From Cedecea selenatireducens (lineage in GTDB: Bacteria; Pseudomonadota; Gammaproteobacteria; Enterobacterales; Enterobacteriaceae), in NCBI RefSeq assembly GCF_042138895.1, contig NZ_JBHIKW010000008.1, forward strand, positions 62,001 to 126,000: a DNA stretch of 64,000 nt, written 5' to 3'. Position 1 is the stretch's first letter; each line of letters begins with the position of its first letter. A program made the translations under genes and the position numbers. The notes under the pieces are model-generated. The model had not been told where the DNA came from. It searched no databases and saw nothing but the letters and a program-made list of their open reading frames with translations. Shown in pieces: positions 56,001-64,000 of the stretch.

Positions 56001-57032
56001 ATGACGATGAACCGAGTTATGAAAAAAGTATTTCGCCCGCGCGTGATGGCCTGTGCACTGCTGCTGATGGCGTCAAAAGGCGCGCTGGCCACCTGCACGT
56101 TTATGGACGGCCGATTTGGGCCTAACGATTCGGTTGCGCTGGACTGGGGCACGATAGTCGTACAACGGGATACGCCGGTGGGAACCATAGTTGCCAGAAC
56201 CAGCGATAGCACGCTCGGCGGTCGTAACAACTTTATGCAATGCAATGCCACTGGCTTTACCACGCAATGGGCCGTAGGGCCTGGGTTTGCACCTGTTATC
56301 TACGGCGGACAAACGCTTTATCAGTCAGGCGTACCTGGGTTGGCAATCCGCATTGTGACATCCGGAGCAGGTACGACCGGCGGGCGCTACGGCACCGGCC
56401 CGCTGCCGCGCCAGATTTCGAACGTATCTTGTTTGACTGGGGGAAACTGGTGGCGGCTGTGCGGCGGCACGTGGGGTAACCTTGTCCTCCACCTGATAAA
56501 GATTGCTCCGACAACCGGTTCGGGACCGATGACCACCGGCCTGATTGCTCAGGCGCTGGTGGTGGGTGATACCAACGTTATCGACTACACCATCGGCAAC
56601 GCCGTGGTGCAGACGGTCGCCTGCTCGGTCACCAACAGCAATATCAGCGTCACGATGGGCAAAGCGAAAAACACCGACTTCGGCAGCCCCGGCAGCACCA
56701 GCGGCGACGCTGATTTTTCCATTGACCTGAACTGCGACGCCTCTACCAATATTAATCTCACCCTGGCGCCAGGCAGTTCGGGCGCGGCTGATGCGGCGAA
56801 GGGCATTCTTAATATCGACAATGCAGGAGCGGGGCAAACCGCCAGCGGCGTTGGCGTGCAGGTGATGTATAACAACGCGCCTCTGGCTTTGAACAGCAGA
56901 ATTGCGGTGGCCACTACGACCGCTGACGGCAGCTACGCCATCCCGCTGAAGGCCCGTTATTATCAGACGCAGCCAGCGGTGACGCCCGGCACGGCCAATG
57001 CCAACGCCACATTTACCCTGACATACCAGTAG
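56001..57032 (+). CDS. Two-domain fimbrial tip adhesin, copy 1
   Basis: About 343 aa (ATG 56001; an ATG at 56007 after AGAG may be the real start). Signal peptide MACALLLMASKGALA. The N-terminal part (about 30-190: CTFMDGRFGPNDSVALDWG and WWRLCGGTWGN) has paired cysteines and looks like a receptor-binding domain; the C-terminal pilin domain begins near CSVTNSNISVTMG and ends in the pilin strand TFTLTYQ. It follows the usher by 20 bp. No family with known receptor specificity recognised. Confidence 0.88.
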   Translation: MTMNRVMKKVFRPRVMACALLLMASKGALATCTFMDGRFGPNDSVALDWGTIVVQRDTPVGTIVARTSDSTLGGRNNFMQCNATGFTTQWAVGPGFAPVIYGGQTLYQSGVPGLAIRIVTSGAGTTGGRYGTGPLPRQISNVSCLTGGNWWRLCGGTWGNLVLHLIKIAPTTGSGPMTTGLIAQALVVGDTNVIDYTIGNAVVQTVACSVTNSNISVTMGKAKNTDFGSPGSTSGDADFSIDLNCDASTNINLTLAPGSSGAADAAKGILNIDNAGAGQTASGVGVQVMYNNAPLALNSRIAVATTTADGSYAIPLKARYYQTQPAVTPGTANANATFTLTYQ

Positions 57033-57046
57033 GGCAGGTCGCGAAC

Positions 57047-58063
57047 ATGACGACATTATTCAGCAAAGTTATCTGGGGTAGCGTACTGCTGCTCGGGGCA
57101 GCTAAAAGCGCCCAGGCAAGCTGCACGTTTATGGACAGCCGCTTTAACGCCAACGATTCGGTAACGCTGGATCTCGGGCATATAGTCGTGCAGCGAGATG
57201 CCCCTGTGGGCACGGTGGTAGCCACGTTCAATGACTCCCGTTTGGGCAACCGTAACAGCTTTATTCAGTGCGATAGCTCGGGCTTTGTAACCCGCTGGGC
57301 TCAGGGTAGCGGAGGCTTTCTGCCGGTCAGCTATAACGGACAAACGCTGTATCAGTCGGGCGTGCCAGGCCTGGCGTTTCGGGTGGTCACCAGCGGCGCT
57401 GGATCAACCGCCGGTCGCTACGGCACCGGACCTTTGCCCCGGCAGATTGCTAACACCGCCTGTACCTGGTCTGCCGACTGGTGGCGGCTGTGCGGCGGCA
57501 CCTGGGGTAACTACCGGTTACAGCTGGTGAAAATTGCCCCGGTGACCGGCTCAGGCCCGATAACAATGGGTTCCATTACTCAGGCTCAGGTGGTGGGTGA
57601 AACCAACGTTATGGACTACACCATCGGCAGCGGCAGCGTGCAAACCGTCGCCTGCTCCGTCCTCAATAGCGCAATAACGGTGCGGATGGGTAAGGCGAAA
57701 AACACCGATTTCTCCGGCCCAGGCAGCACCAGCGGCGATGCTGATTTCGCCATTAAGCTGAACTGTGACGCCGAGACGAAGATCAGGCTGACGCTTGCGC
57801 CTGGCAGCGGCGGGGCTTTGGATAGCAGCAGGGGCATTCTTAATCTGGACGCTGCCCAGGCAGGGCAGACGGCGACCGGCGTGGGGATTCAGGTGCTGTA
57901 TAACAACGCGCCGCTTGAGCTGGGCAACATGATGAGTATCGCTACCACTAGCTCGGACGGTGCTTATTCGCTTCCGCTGGCGGCACGTTATTACCAGACT
58001 CAGGCTAACGTCACGCCCGGCAGGGCCGATGCTAATGCTACCTTCACGATGACTTATCAGTGA
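57047..58063 (+). CDS. Two-domain fimbrial tip adhesin, copy 2 (tandem paralogue)
   Basis: 338 aa, clearly a duplicate of the preceding gene: the same CTFMDSRF opening, identical stretches such as GRYGTGPLPRQI, WWRLCGGTWGN and GKAKNTDF, and the same pilin C-terminus (TFTMTYQ). The putative lectin half differs more (for example WAQGSGGFLPVSYNGQ against WAVGPGFAPVIYGGQ). Signal peptide ends AQA-SCTF. It starts 14 bp after copy 1, so both are co-transcribed; two tip variants or a heteromeric tip are possible. Confidence 0.88.
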   Translation: MTTLFSKVIWGSVLLLGAAKSAQASCTFMDSRFNANDSVTLDLGHIVVQRDAPVGTVVATFNDSRLGNRNSFIQCDSSGFVTRWAQGSGGFLPVSYNGQTLYQSGVPGLAFRVVTSGAGSTAGRYGTGPLPRQIANTACTWSADWWRLCGGTWGNYRLQLVKIAPVTGSGPITMGSITQAQVVGETNVMDYTIGSGSVQTVACSVLNSAITVRMGKAKNTDFSGPGSTSGDADFAIKLNCDAETKIRLTLAPGSGGALDSSRGILNLDAAQAGQTATGVGIQVLYNNAPLELGNMMSIATTSSDGAYSLPLAARYYQTQANVTPGRADANATFTMTYQ

Positions 58064-58070
58064 GCCTGAC

Positions 58071-58697
58071 TCAGGCGAGGTTGTTGCGCCTGGCGAATTC
58101 GATCATTTCCAGCGTTTTGCTGAACCCGAGCTTGGCCATGATGCGGCGTTTATAGGTGCTGATGGATTTATTGCTGACATGCAGCTGCGCGGCGATATCA
58201 ATCAGCATCTCGCCGCGAGAGATAAGCCCCAGCACCTCAAGTTCGCGGTTAGACAGCGTGCCAAGCAGTTCGCTTTCAGACTGTACGCCGGCTGAGACAT
58301 TCACCGCCTGCGGCCTCTGGGGGAAGAACTCATAGCCGCTAAGAATGGCCTTGAAGGCGTCCACCAGCTGATCGAGATGGTTATTCTTGCTGATAAACCC
58401 GTTGGCACCCGCCCGGCGGGCGCGGTCCACAAAGTGGCTGTCGTTATAGCCGGTGAGCACCAATATGCCGCCGCTAAAGCCGTACTGACGAAGGCGCTTA
58501 ATCACTTCCAGGCCGTTAGGCGGTGGAATTTCAATGTCGATAACCACCAGCGTCACCTCCGCGTTGTCACGCAGGACGTTAATCGCGTCACGCCCGTTGT
58601 CGCTGATCCCCGCCACTTCGTAGCCGTTATTTTCCGCGACTACTCTGACCGCAAGCTGTGAAACAGGGTGATCGTCGACGATATAAATCTTACTCAT
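58071..58697 (-). CDS. Second EvgA/BvgA-type NarL-family response regulator
   Basis: 208 aa. Receiver with Asp8-Asp9 and phosphoacceptor Asp54 (VVIDIEIPPPNG), LuxR-type HTH at the C-terminus (LSNRELEVLGLISRGEMLID and LHVSNKSISTYKRRIMAKLG). It is closely related to the regulator at 50984-51607 over its whole length, including the recognition helix. It ends 8 bp from the adhesin gene (convergent) and lies 33 bp downstream of its kinase gene. Confidence 0.94.
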   Translation of the reverse strand: MSKIYIVDDHPVSQLAVRVVAENNGYEVAGISDNGRDAINVLRDNAEVTLVVIDIEIPPPNGLEVIKRLRQYGFSGGILVLTGYNDSHFVDRARRAGANGFISKNNHLDQLVDAFKAILSGYEFFPQRPQAVNVSAGVQSESELLGTLSNRELEVLGLISRGEMLIDIAAQLHVSNKSISTYKRRIMAKLGFSKTLEMIEFARRNNLA

Positions 58698-58730
58698 AAA
58701 AGGGCGGCCCGAAGGTTAGGTTTCAACTGG

Positions 58731-61211
58731 TTAAGGCAGTATAGCAAGGTGGCTCAGCGCATTCTCCAGCTCTTTCACATGCCGTTCGCCGTCAGCCGCT
58801 AAAGTGTGAACGGCCTCGCTGTCCTGCGCCTCTGCCGCCGCTTCAATTTGCCCGCAAATAGCAGACAGCTTGGGAGCATCGGCCAGCCTTGCGCTGCCGG
58901 CAAGGCGATGAGCGCTGCTTTTGATAAGCCCGAAATCTCCGCTGGCGATGCCGCTTTTTAGCGCGGCCATATCCAGCTGGTTTTGCTCAATCACGGTCTT
59001 AACTAATGCACGGAAGGCCTCCGGCTGAGACTCGGCCAGCCTGCTGAGCGAAAGCAGCGGGCGTGATGAAGGTTCAGCTGTGTGCTCTGAGTGTTTATCG
59101 ATACGGGCAAGTAACTTTTCCAGCTCCACAGGCTTGAACAGGCAGTCGGTCATCCCGGCCTGTATTCCCCGGTCGCGCACCTGCTGCTCCGCCATGGCGG
59201 TCAGGCCAAACATCGGCTGAGGTTCTCTTGCCATCAACTTTTCTTTCTCACGCAGCTGCCTTACCAGCTCAAAGCCGCTTAAGTCCGGCATATTGCAGTC
59301 GGTAATGACGACGTCAAACGGTGGATTTTCTTTTTCCCACAGCCGCAGCGCCTGGACGCCGTTTTCTGCCGCCACGCTGCGATGGCCGGCAAATTCCAGT
59401 TGCTGCATCAGCAGCAGCCGGTTTGCAGGGTGGTCGTCCACCACTAAAATTTTTCGCGAGCGGCGCGGGCTGACCTCCGTAGAGGCGTTGGCCTGTTCAG
59501 GCGGTGCCACAGGTGCAGAGAACCGGAAGATAAAAATGGTGCCTTCGCCAGGCGAACTTTCAACCTCAAGGCTGCCGTGCAACAGCGCCGCTAGCTGGCG
59601 GCAAATACTCAGCCCCAGCCCGCTGCCGTGGTGCTCTCTTTGCGCGGCATCCAGCTGCACAAACGGTTCGAATATCGCGTTTTGCTGCTCCTCGCTCATC
59701 CCCACGCCGGTATCACAGACCTCCAGTACGTAATCGCCTGTTTCAGCAGCCTGCTTTTTGGCCTGGTAGATAATGATTTCAACTTCGCCCTGGGCAGTAA
59801 ATTTGATGGCGTTGCTCACCAGGTTAGAGACTATTTGTTTGAGCATTACCGGGTCGAACAGGATCCGATCGTCCTGCACCTCAACGCTGGCACTTAGCGC
59901 AAGGTGCTTTTCCTCCGCGCTGTAGCGGAACAGGGTGCTGACGCTGTTGATCATCTCGCTCAGAGAAAGCGGCACGCTGCGCACGGTAAAGGTGCCGGAT
60001 TCGATTTTTGCCATATCAAGAATATCCCCAACCAGCATCAATAATGACTTCGAGGATTCGTAGGCGACGGCAATGTTATTTCGCCGCTGTTCGGGGGTAC
60101 TGCGCCCGGCGTTTTCCAGCTCCAGCAGGCCAATCAGGGCATTCATCGGGGTGCGTATTTCGTGGCTCATTTGCGCCAGAAACTGGCTTTTCGACTCGCT
60201 GGCTTTTTGCAGTCGTGCCTGCGAAGCCTGAAGCTTATTTTGCAGCGCCTGCTGGGTTGCCAGCGTGCGTCTCAGCAGGCGGTTGCGCCAGAAATAGAAC
60301 ACCAGCAGCATCGCTGCCAGGCTGAGGATAACAATAGCTATCATAATACCGGTACGGTAATGCCCCCAAACTTCGAAGCGCTCCAGAGCGTAGCGCATCT
60401 GCCAGCCGTTGAGCTGCTCCTCCATTTCGTGCGGCGGGAGCCGCTCCAGGGCTTTATCGATTATCGACAGCAGCGGGCGATTTTGCTCGCCGGAAGCCAT
60501 CGCCAGCCGTAGCGGGGGAACGGGCACCGTCATGGCGATGCGGAAACGATCCTCAAGATAGCTTTTTAGCACGAAGCTGGCGGCGGTTTGCGGCACGATG
60601 GCGCCGTCCAGATTGTGAACAAACAGCGCCAGCGCGGTTTCCAGCGAAAAGTCCTGCTCAACAAACTCGACCTGCGGGAATTGCCTGCGCAGCTCCGGCA
60701 GGTAATAGCTGCCGGTAAAGACCGCAACCTTTTTGCCCTTCATGTCGGCAAGGGTGGTGACGACGGGAAACTTCTTGCGCGTGACCAGCACCCAGTCGGT
60801 CACCTGTATTGGGCGGGTATAGATCAGCCCGGCGTCTGGCCCCGTGGCGGAAGCATCCGCTGCGGCAATGAGCGAGTCGGGGGCTTTTTTGAGCTGCTCG
60901 CGCATCTCGACCAGGTTATTGAAGGGATGCCAGGTAAACCGCAGCCCGGTTTGCCGGCCAATGCTGTTCAGCAGCGCCACGGCATAGCCACTTTGCTCGC
61001 CTTCCTGGTTAATAAAGGTCAGCGGGATATGGGTGTTAACCACCAGCACCGGTACAAGGGGATGAGCCGCAACCCAGTCACGCTCTTGCGGGGTTAACGC
61101 CAGAGGATCGGCCAGCGATAACGGCGCAGAGAAGGCCGGCTGAGCCTGCAGCAAGACGGTGAGGCAGATAAGACAAATGCTCATCAGGCGGAGGGCAGTA
61201 GTCAGCCGCAT
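58731..61211 (-). CDS. BvgS/EvgS-type hybrid sensor kinase with one periplasmic binding-fold domain
   Basis: 826 aa. Signal peptide (1-29), one SBP_bac_3 domain (about 40-275), TM helix at 286-308, a coiled segment, and HisKA with His350 (FLAQMSHEIRTPMNALIGLL). ATPase motifs NLVSNAIKFTA, VCDTGVGM and GSGLGLSICR follow; the receiver Asp638 is in VVITDCNMPDLSG and the HPt His768 in SSAHRLAGSARL. It is shorter than the first kinase because it lacks one sensor domain. Transcribed before its regulator, the reverse of the first system's gene order. Confidence 0.93.
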   Translation of the reverse strand: MRLTTALRLMSICLICLTVLLQAQPAFSAPLSLADPLALTPQERDWVAAHPLVPVLVVNTHIPLTFINQEGEQSGYAVALLNSIGRQTGLRFTWHPFNNLVEMREQLKKAPDSLIAAADASATGPDAGLIYTRPIQVTDWVLVTRKKFPVVTTLADMKGKKVAVFTGSYYLPELRRQFPQVEFVEQDFSLETALALFVHNLDGAIVPQTAASFVLKSYLEDRFRIAMTVPVPPLRLAMASGEQNRPLLSIIDKALERLPPHEMEEQLNGWQMRYALERFEVWGHYRTGIMIAIVILSLAAMLLVFYFWRNRLLRRTLATQQALQNKLQASQARLQKASESKSQFLAQMSHEIRTPMNALIGLLELENAGRSTPEQRRNNIAVAYESSKSLLMLVGDILDMAKIESGTFTVRSVPLSLSEMINSVSTLFRYSAEEKHLALSASVEVQDDRILFDPVMLKQIVSNLVSNAIKFTAQGEVEIIIYQAKKQAAETGDYVLEVCDTGVGMSEEQQNAIFEPFVQLDAAQREHHGSGLGLSICRQLAALLHGSLEVESSPGEGTIFIFRFSAPVAPPEQANASTEVSPRRSRKILVVDDHPANRLLLMQQLEFAGHRSVAAENGVQALRLWEKENPPFDVVITDCNMPDLSGFELVRQLREKEKLMAREPQPMFGLTAMAEQQVRDRGIQAGMTDCLFKPVELEKLLARIDKHSEHTAEPSSRPLLSLSRLAESQPEAFRALVKTVIEQNQLDMAALKSGIASGDFGLIKSSAHRLAGSARLADAPKLSAICGQIEAAAEAQDSEAVHTLAADGERHVKELENALSHLAILP

Positions 61212-61337
61212 CGTGGTGTTACCTTCGGTGGTGTCGGGCTTGTGTTAGTCAATATAGCGGTAAAAGCAGCGGTTCATAAGAGGTTCACGACTGTTTAACT
61301 CCATCGCTGTGCCGGCGGCGCTAACTCGCGGCTAAGA

Positions 61338-61366
61338 AGAGGGGCGCATTGCACCCCTTTTTCAGG
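61338..61366. terminator. Hairpin after the MetQ-like gene
   Basis: GGGGCGC / GCACCCC stem (one G-U pair when folded) with an ATT loop next to the MetQ-like stop. The clean T run lies on the plus-strand side, so minus-strand termination strength is uncertain. Confidence 0.5.
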
Positions 61367-61367
61367 A

Positions 61368-62183
61368 TTACTGGTTAACCGGCACAACCGCGCCGTGATA
61401 CTTCTCGTTGATCCAGGCCTGAATCTGCTTAGAGTGCAGGACCTTCACCAGCTCGACGATGTCATGTTTTTTCACGTCGGCGCTGTGCACGGTGATGATG
61501 TTGGCATACGGGTTACCTTCGGTGCTTTCTACGGCAATAGGATCTTTGATTGGGTTCAGGCCCGCATCAAGCGCGTAGTTGGCGTTGATAACCACCGCGT
61601 CGCCTTCGTTATTGGCGTACATCTGCGGCAGCAGGGCGGCTTCAATATCCGCTTTGAACTGCAGATTTTTCGGGTTGCTGGCGATGTCGCTGATACGGGC
61701 ATTAACCGGCTTGATGCCCGGCTTCAGGGCGATCACGCCTTCGCGCTGGAAGATAGCCAGAATGCGGCCTTCTTCGGCCACCGAGTCACGCATAATCACC
61801 TTGCCGTTTTGCGGCAGATCTTTCAGGCTTTTGTATTTCTTTGAGTAGATGCCGATAGGCTCCACGTGGATAGCCCCGGCGCTGACGAAATCGTAGTTTT
61901 TATCGCCTTTATGATCCTGCAGAACCGAGTCCAGATACGGCTGGTGCTGGAAGTAGTTGGCGTCAATTTCACGCTCGGCAAGCGCGGAGTTCGGCAGGAT
62001 ATAGTCCTGGAAGGTTTTGATCTCAAGGTCGATACCTTCTTTTGCCAGAATCGGCTTCGCCTGCTCGAGAATTTCCGCGTGCGGCACGTTGGAAGCGCCC
62101 ACAACCAGCTTTTCAGCGGCGTTGGCCTGGAGGCTTAAGGCGGTTAAAGAAGCCAGAGCTAACATCATAAACTGTTTTTTCAT
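61368..62183 (-). CDS. NlpA/MetQ-family substrate-binding protein without a lipobox
   Basis: 271 aa. Typical family core: VVGASNVPHAEILEQAKPIL, FQDYILPNSALAEREIDANYF and QHQPYLD, the residues that wrap methionine in MetQ. The signal peptide MKKQFMMLALASLTALSLQANA is followed by AEKL with no cysteine, so it is a soluble periplasmic protein, unlike MetQ, which is lipid-anchored. Third gene of a metN-metI-like operon after a 94-bp gap. Ligand may be methionine or a related amino acid; not decidable here. Confidence 0.9.
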   Translation of the reverse strand: MKKQFMMLALASLTALSLQANAAEKLVVGASNVPHAEILEQAKPILAKEGIDLEIKTFQDYILPNSALAEREIDANYFQHQPYLDSVLQDHKGDKNYDFVSAGAIHVEPIGIYSKKYKSLKDLPQNGKVIMRDSVAEEGRILAIFQREGVIALKPGIKPVNARISDIASNPKNLQFKADIEAALLPQMYANNEGDAVVINANYALDAGLNPIKDPIAVESTEGNPYANIITVHSADVKKHDIVELVKVLHSKQIQAWINEKYHGAVVPVNQ

Positions 62184-62277
62184 TATTTCGTCCAGTCGTC
62201 ATTAGTGATTAGAAGTGCATTGCCGTGGAACTCCGGGCGCCAGAATGCGTCTCTGCCGCCCGAAAGCTGAAGAACCG

Positions 62278-62946
62278 TTAGCGCTTATCGAGCCGGCGCG
62301 TAATTCGGTCGCCGATAAACTGAATAATAAAAACGATCGCTAATATCATGGCCGTGGCCACCAGCGTGACGTCGTTATGGTTACGCTGGAACCCTTCCAG
62401 ATAGGCGAGGTTGCCCAGCCCGCCCGCGCCGATAACCCCGGCCATAGCGCTGTAGCTCACCAGCGCGATCAGGGTGACGGTGATGCCGGAAACCAGAGCC
62501 GGAGAAGATTCAGGCAGGAGTACGCGGAAAATCAGCGTGTGGGTTTTCGCCCCCATCGAACGCGTGGCTTCGATAACCCCTTTGTCGACTTCGCGCAGCG
62601 CAATTTCTACCAGCCGTGCGTAGAAAGGTGCGGCGCCGACGATCAGCGCCGGAAGCGCGGCATTGGTGCCCAAAATGGTGCCGACCAGCGTTTTAGTGAA
62701 CGGGATCAGCAGGACGATCAGAATGATGAACGGGATCGAACGGAAGACGTTTACCAGCACGGTGACCACTGAATAAACCAGGCGGTTTTGCAGCAGCTGG
62801 CCGCGAGAGGTCAGAAACAGCAGCACGCCTAGCGCAATACCAAAGACCAGCGTTGCCAGCCCGGACCAGGCCGTCATGTAGAGCGTTTCACCCGTGGCGG
62901 CCCACAGCTTGTCGAGTTTTAAATGCGGGAAGTATTGCTCAAGCAT
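62278..62946 (-). CDS. MetI-family ABC permease
   Basis: 222 aa, five hydrophobic helices, BPD_transp_1 family. The EAA loop is seen as EATRSMGAKTHTLIFRVLLP, which contacts the ATPase. VFRSIPFIILIVLLIPFT and GVIGAGGLGNLAYLEGFQR are MetI signatures. Overlaps the ATPase gene by 8 bp. Confidence 0.94.
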   Translation of the reverse strand: MLEQYFPHLKLDKLWAATGETLYMTAWSGLATLVFGIALGVLLFLTSRGQLLQNRLVYSVVTVLVNVFRSIPFIILIVLLIPFTKTLVGTILGTNAALPALIVGAAPFYARLVEIALREVDKGVIEATRSMGAKTHTLIFRVLLPESSPALVSGITVTLIALVSYSAMAGVIGAGGLGNLAYLEGFQRNHNDVTLVATAMILAIVFIIQFIGDRITRRLDKR

Positions 62947-63961
62947 GTCGAATAACCTCAGTTTCTACCCGCTTTTGATTCAGGTATTGCACAATATTTT
63001 CTAGCTGGCTGGCGTCATCCACGTGGACGTACAGCTCGCCAAACGCGCCGTCTGCCGTCTGGGTAATGTTGCCGTGCAGAATGTTCAGCGCCACGTGAAA
63101 GTGCTGAATAACGTCGGCTATCACCGGCTGCTGAGCTTCTCCGCCGGGGAAAATCAGTTTCAGAATGCTGCCGCTTAAGCCCTGAACCCAATGCGGGTTG
63201 AATGGTTCGCTGGCCGCACCGTGGTTAGTCACCTGGCGCACAAAGGTTTGCGTGATGGGCTGTTTAGGGTGGGTAAAAATCTCCAGTACCGGGCCTTCTT
63301 CAACGATCTTGCCGTTTTCCATCACCGCCACGCGCTGGCAAATTTTGCGTACCACGTGCATCTCATGGGTGATGAGTACGATGGTTAAGTTGAGCTGGCG
63401 GTTTATGTCGAGCAGCAGATCGAGAATGGCGTCGGTGGTTTGCGGATCCAGCGCTGAAGTGGCCTCGTCGCAAAGCAGCACGTCCGGGTTATTTGCCAGG
63501 GCGCGGGCAATGCCAACGCGCTGCTTCTGGCCGCCGCTAAGCTGGGATGGCCAGGCGTTTTCGCGGCCCTCAAGGCCAACCAGTTTGATCAACTCATCAA
63601 CACGCTGCTGAATCTGACGTTTGTTTGCGCCGGCAATTTGTAGGGGAAACGCAATATTCTCGGCAACCGTGCGCGACCACAGCAGGTTAAAGTGCTGGAA
63701 GACCATGCTGACTTTTAAGCGGGCCTGGCGGAGCCGCTCGCCGTTGGCTTTCGCAATGTCCTGCCCGGCCACGATAATCGATCCGGAAGAGGGCGCTTCA
63801 AGCCCGTTTAATAATCTGATTAACGTACTTTTACCTGCCCCGCTGTAGCCGATAATGCCATATATTTGGCCCTTATTTACGGACAGGTGAATATTATCTA
63901 CGGCGGTAATCGCCCCATGTTTGCTGGCAAATACTTTTGATACGCCCGAAAGAACGATCAT
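62939..63961 (-). CDS. MetN-family ABC transporter ATPase with C-terminal NIL domain
   Basis: 340 aa (E. coli MetN 343). Start at MIVLSGVSKVF, with AAGGA eight bases upstream, favoured over an in-frame ATG at 63994. Walker A GYSGAGKST (38-46), Q-loop VFQHFNLL, signature LSGGQ (141-145), Walker B VLLCDEATSALD and H-loop THEMH are all present. The C-terminal NIL regulatory domain (about 265-340) is present, as in MetN, where methionine binding inhibits transport. First gene of the operon; its promoter lies at or beyond the window edge, so no MetJ boxes can be judged. Confidence 0.94.
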   Translation of the reverse strand: MIVLSGVSKVFASKHGAITAVDNIHLSVNKGQIYGIIGYSGAGKSTLIRLLNGLEAPSSGSIIVAGQDIAKANGERLRQARLKVSMVFQHFNLLWSRTVAENIAFPLQIAGANKRQIQQRVDELIKLVGLEGRENAWPSQLSGGQKQRVGIARALANNPDVLLCDEATSALDPQTTDAILDLLLDINRQLNLTIVLITHEMHVVRKICQRVAVMENGKIVEEGPVLEIFTHPKQPITQTFVRQVTNHGAASEPFNPHWVQGLSGSILKLIFPGGEAQQPVIADVIQHFHVALNILHGNITQTADGAFGELYVHVDDASQLENIVQYLNQKRVETEVIRHA

Positions 63962-64000
63962 TATTCTTTTCCTTAACTGCTGAAACTTCCCCACGACAAC

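Noticed and set aside
63962..64000. MetJ boxes before the metN-like gene
   Set aside because: Only 39 bases are visible upstream of the start, and no AGACGTCT-type repeat is in them; nothing can be concluded.

Overview
The window reads as chromosome of an Enterobacteriaceae member (Enterobacter/Cedecea/Kosakonia-like by gene content; species not resolvable by eye). The backbone follows the E. coli K-12 order ydgI-ydgH / pntAB, uspE-fnr-ogt-smrA and ydcI-ydcJ-opgD-rimL-ydcK-tehA-tehB-ydcL-ydcO-ydcN-rlhA, with protein lengths close to the E. coli ones. Accessory blocks sit between these anchors. I saw no rRNA, tRNA, CRISPR array, integrase or transposase.

Layout. 1-5383: partial ydgI, ydgH and the proton-translocating transhydrogenase pntAB. 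5387-7450: a divergent EamA exporter/LysR pair. 7510-11062: uspE, fnr, ogt, smrA. 11095-20109: ydcI, ydcJ, then an inserted esterase/LysR/aminotransferase/amino-acid-binding-protein module, then opgD. 20148-20782: a hicAB toxin-antitoxin pair where E. coli has ydcH. 21013-24222: rimL, ydcK, tehAB. 24228-32500: a GC-rich palindromic repeat, a divergent peptidase T/DppA-like pair, a 574-bp structured element with terminal inverted repeats, and a beta-glucoside PTS operon (IIB, GH4 hydrolase, IIC, no IIA) facing a RpiR regulator with two HTH domains. 32589-39069: ydcL, a second EamA exporter/AraC pair, ydcO, ydcN, rlhA. 39443-47702: the complete arnBCADTEF operon for 4-amino-4-deoxy-L-arabinose modification of lipid A, then a flavin-reductase-like gene and a DUF2164 gene. 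47692-61211: a five-gene chaperone-usher fimbrial operon with two tandem paralogous two-domain adhesins, flanked on both sides by BvgAS/EvgAS-type phosphorelays. 61368-63961: a MetNIQ-type ABC importer whose binding protein has no lipobox.

How it works together. Several accessory units are regulator-plus-effector pairs built around a divergent promoter with a visible palindrome: LysR/EamA, LysR/aminotransferase, RpiR/PTS, YdcN/YdcO and hicAB. The most notable unit is the fimbrial locus, where a system with two periplasmic sensor domains lies on one side and a system with one sensor domain on the other, suggesting surface-adhesin expression integrated from two sensory inputs. The most notable regulatory architecture is the RpiR protein with duplicated HTH domains facing three 17-bp TGAAA-N5-TTTCA palindromes.
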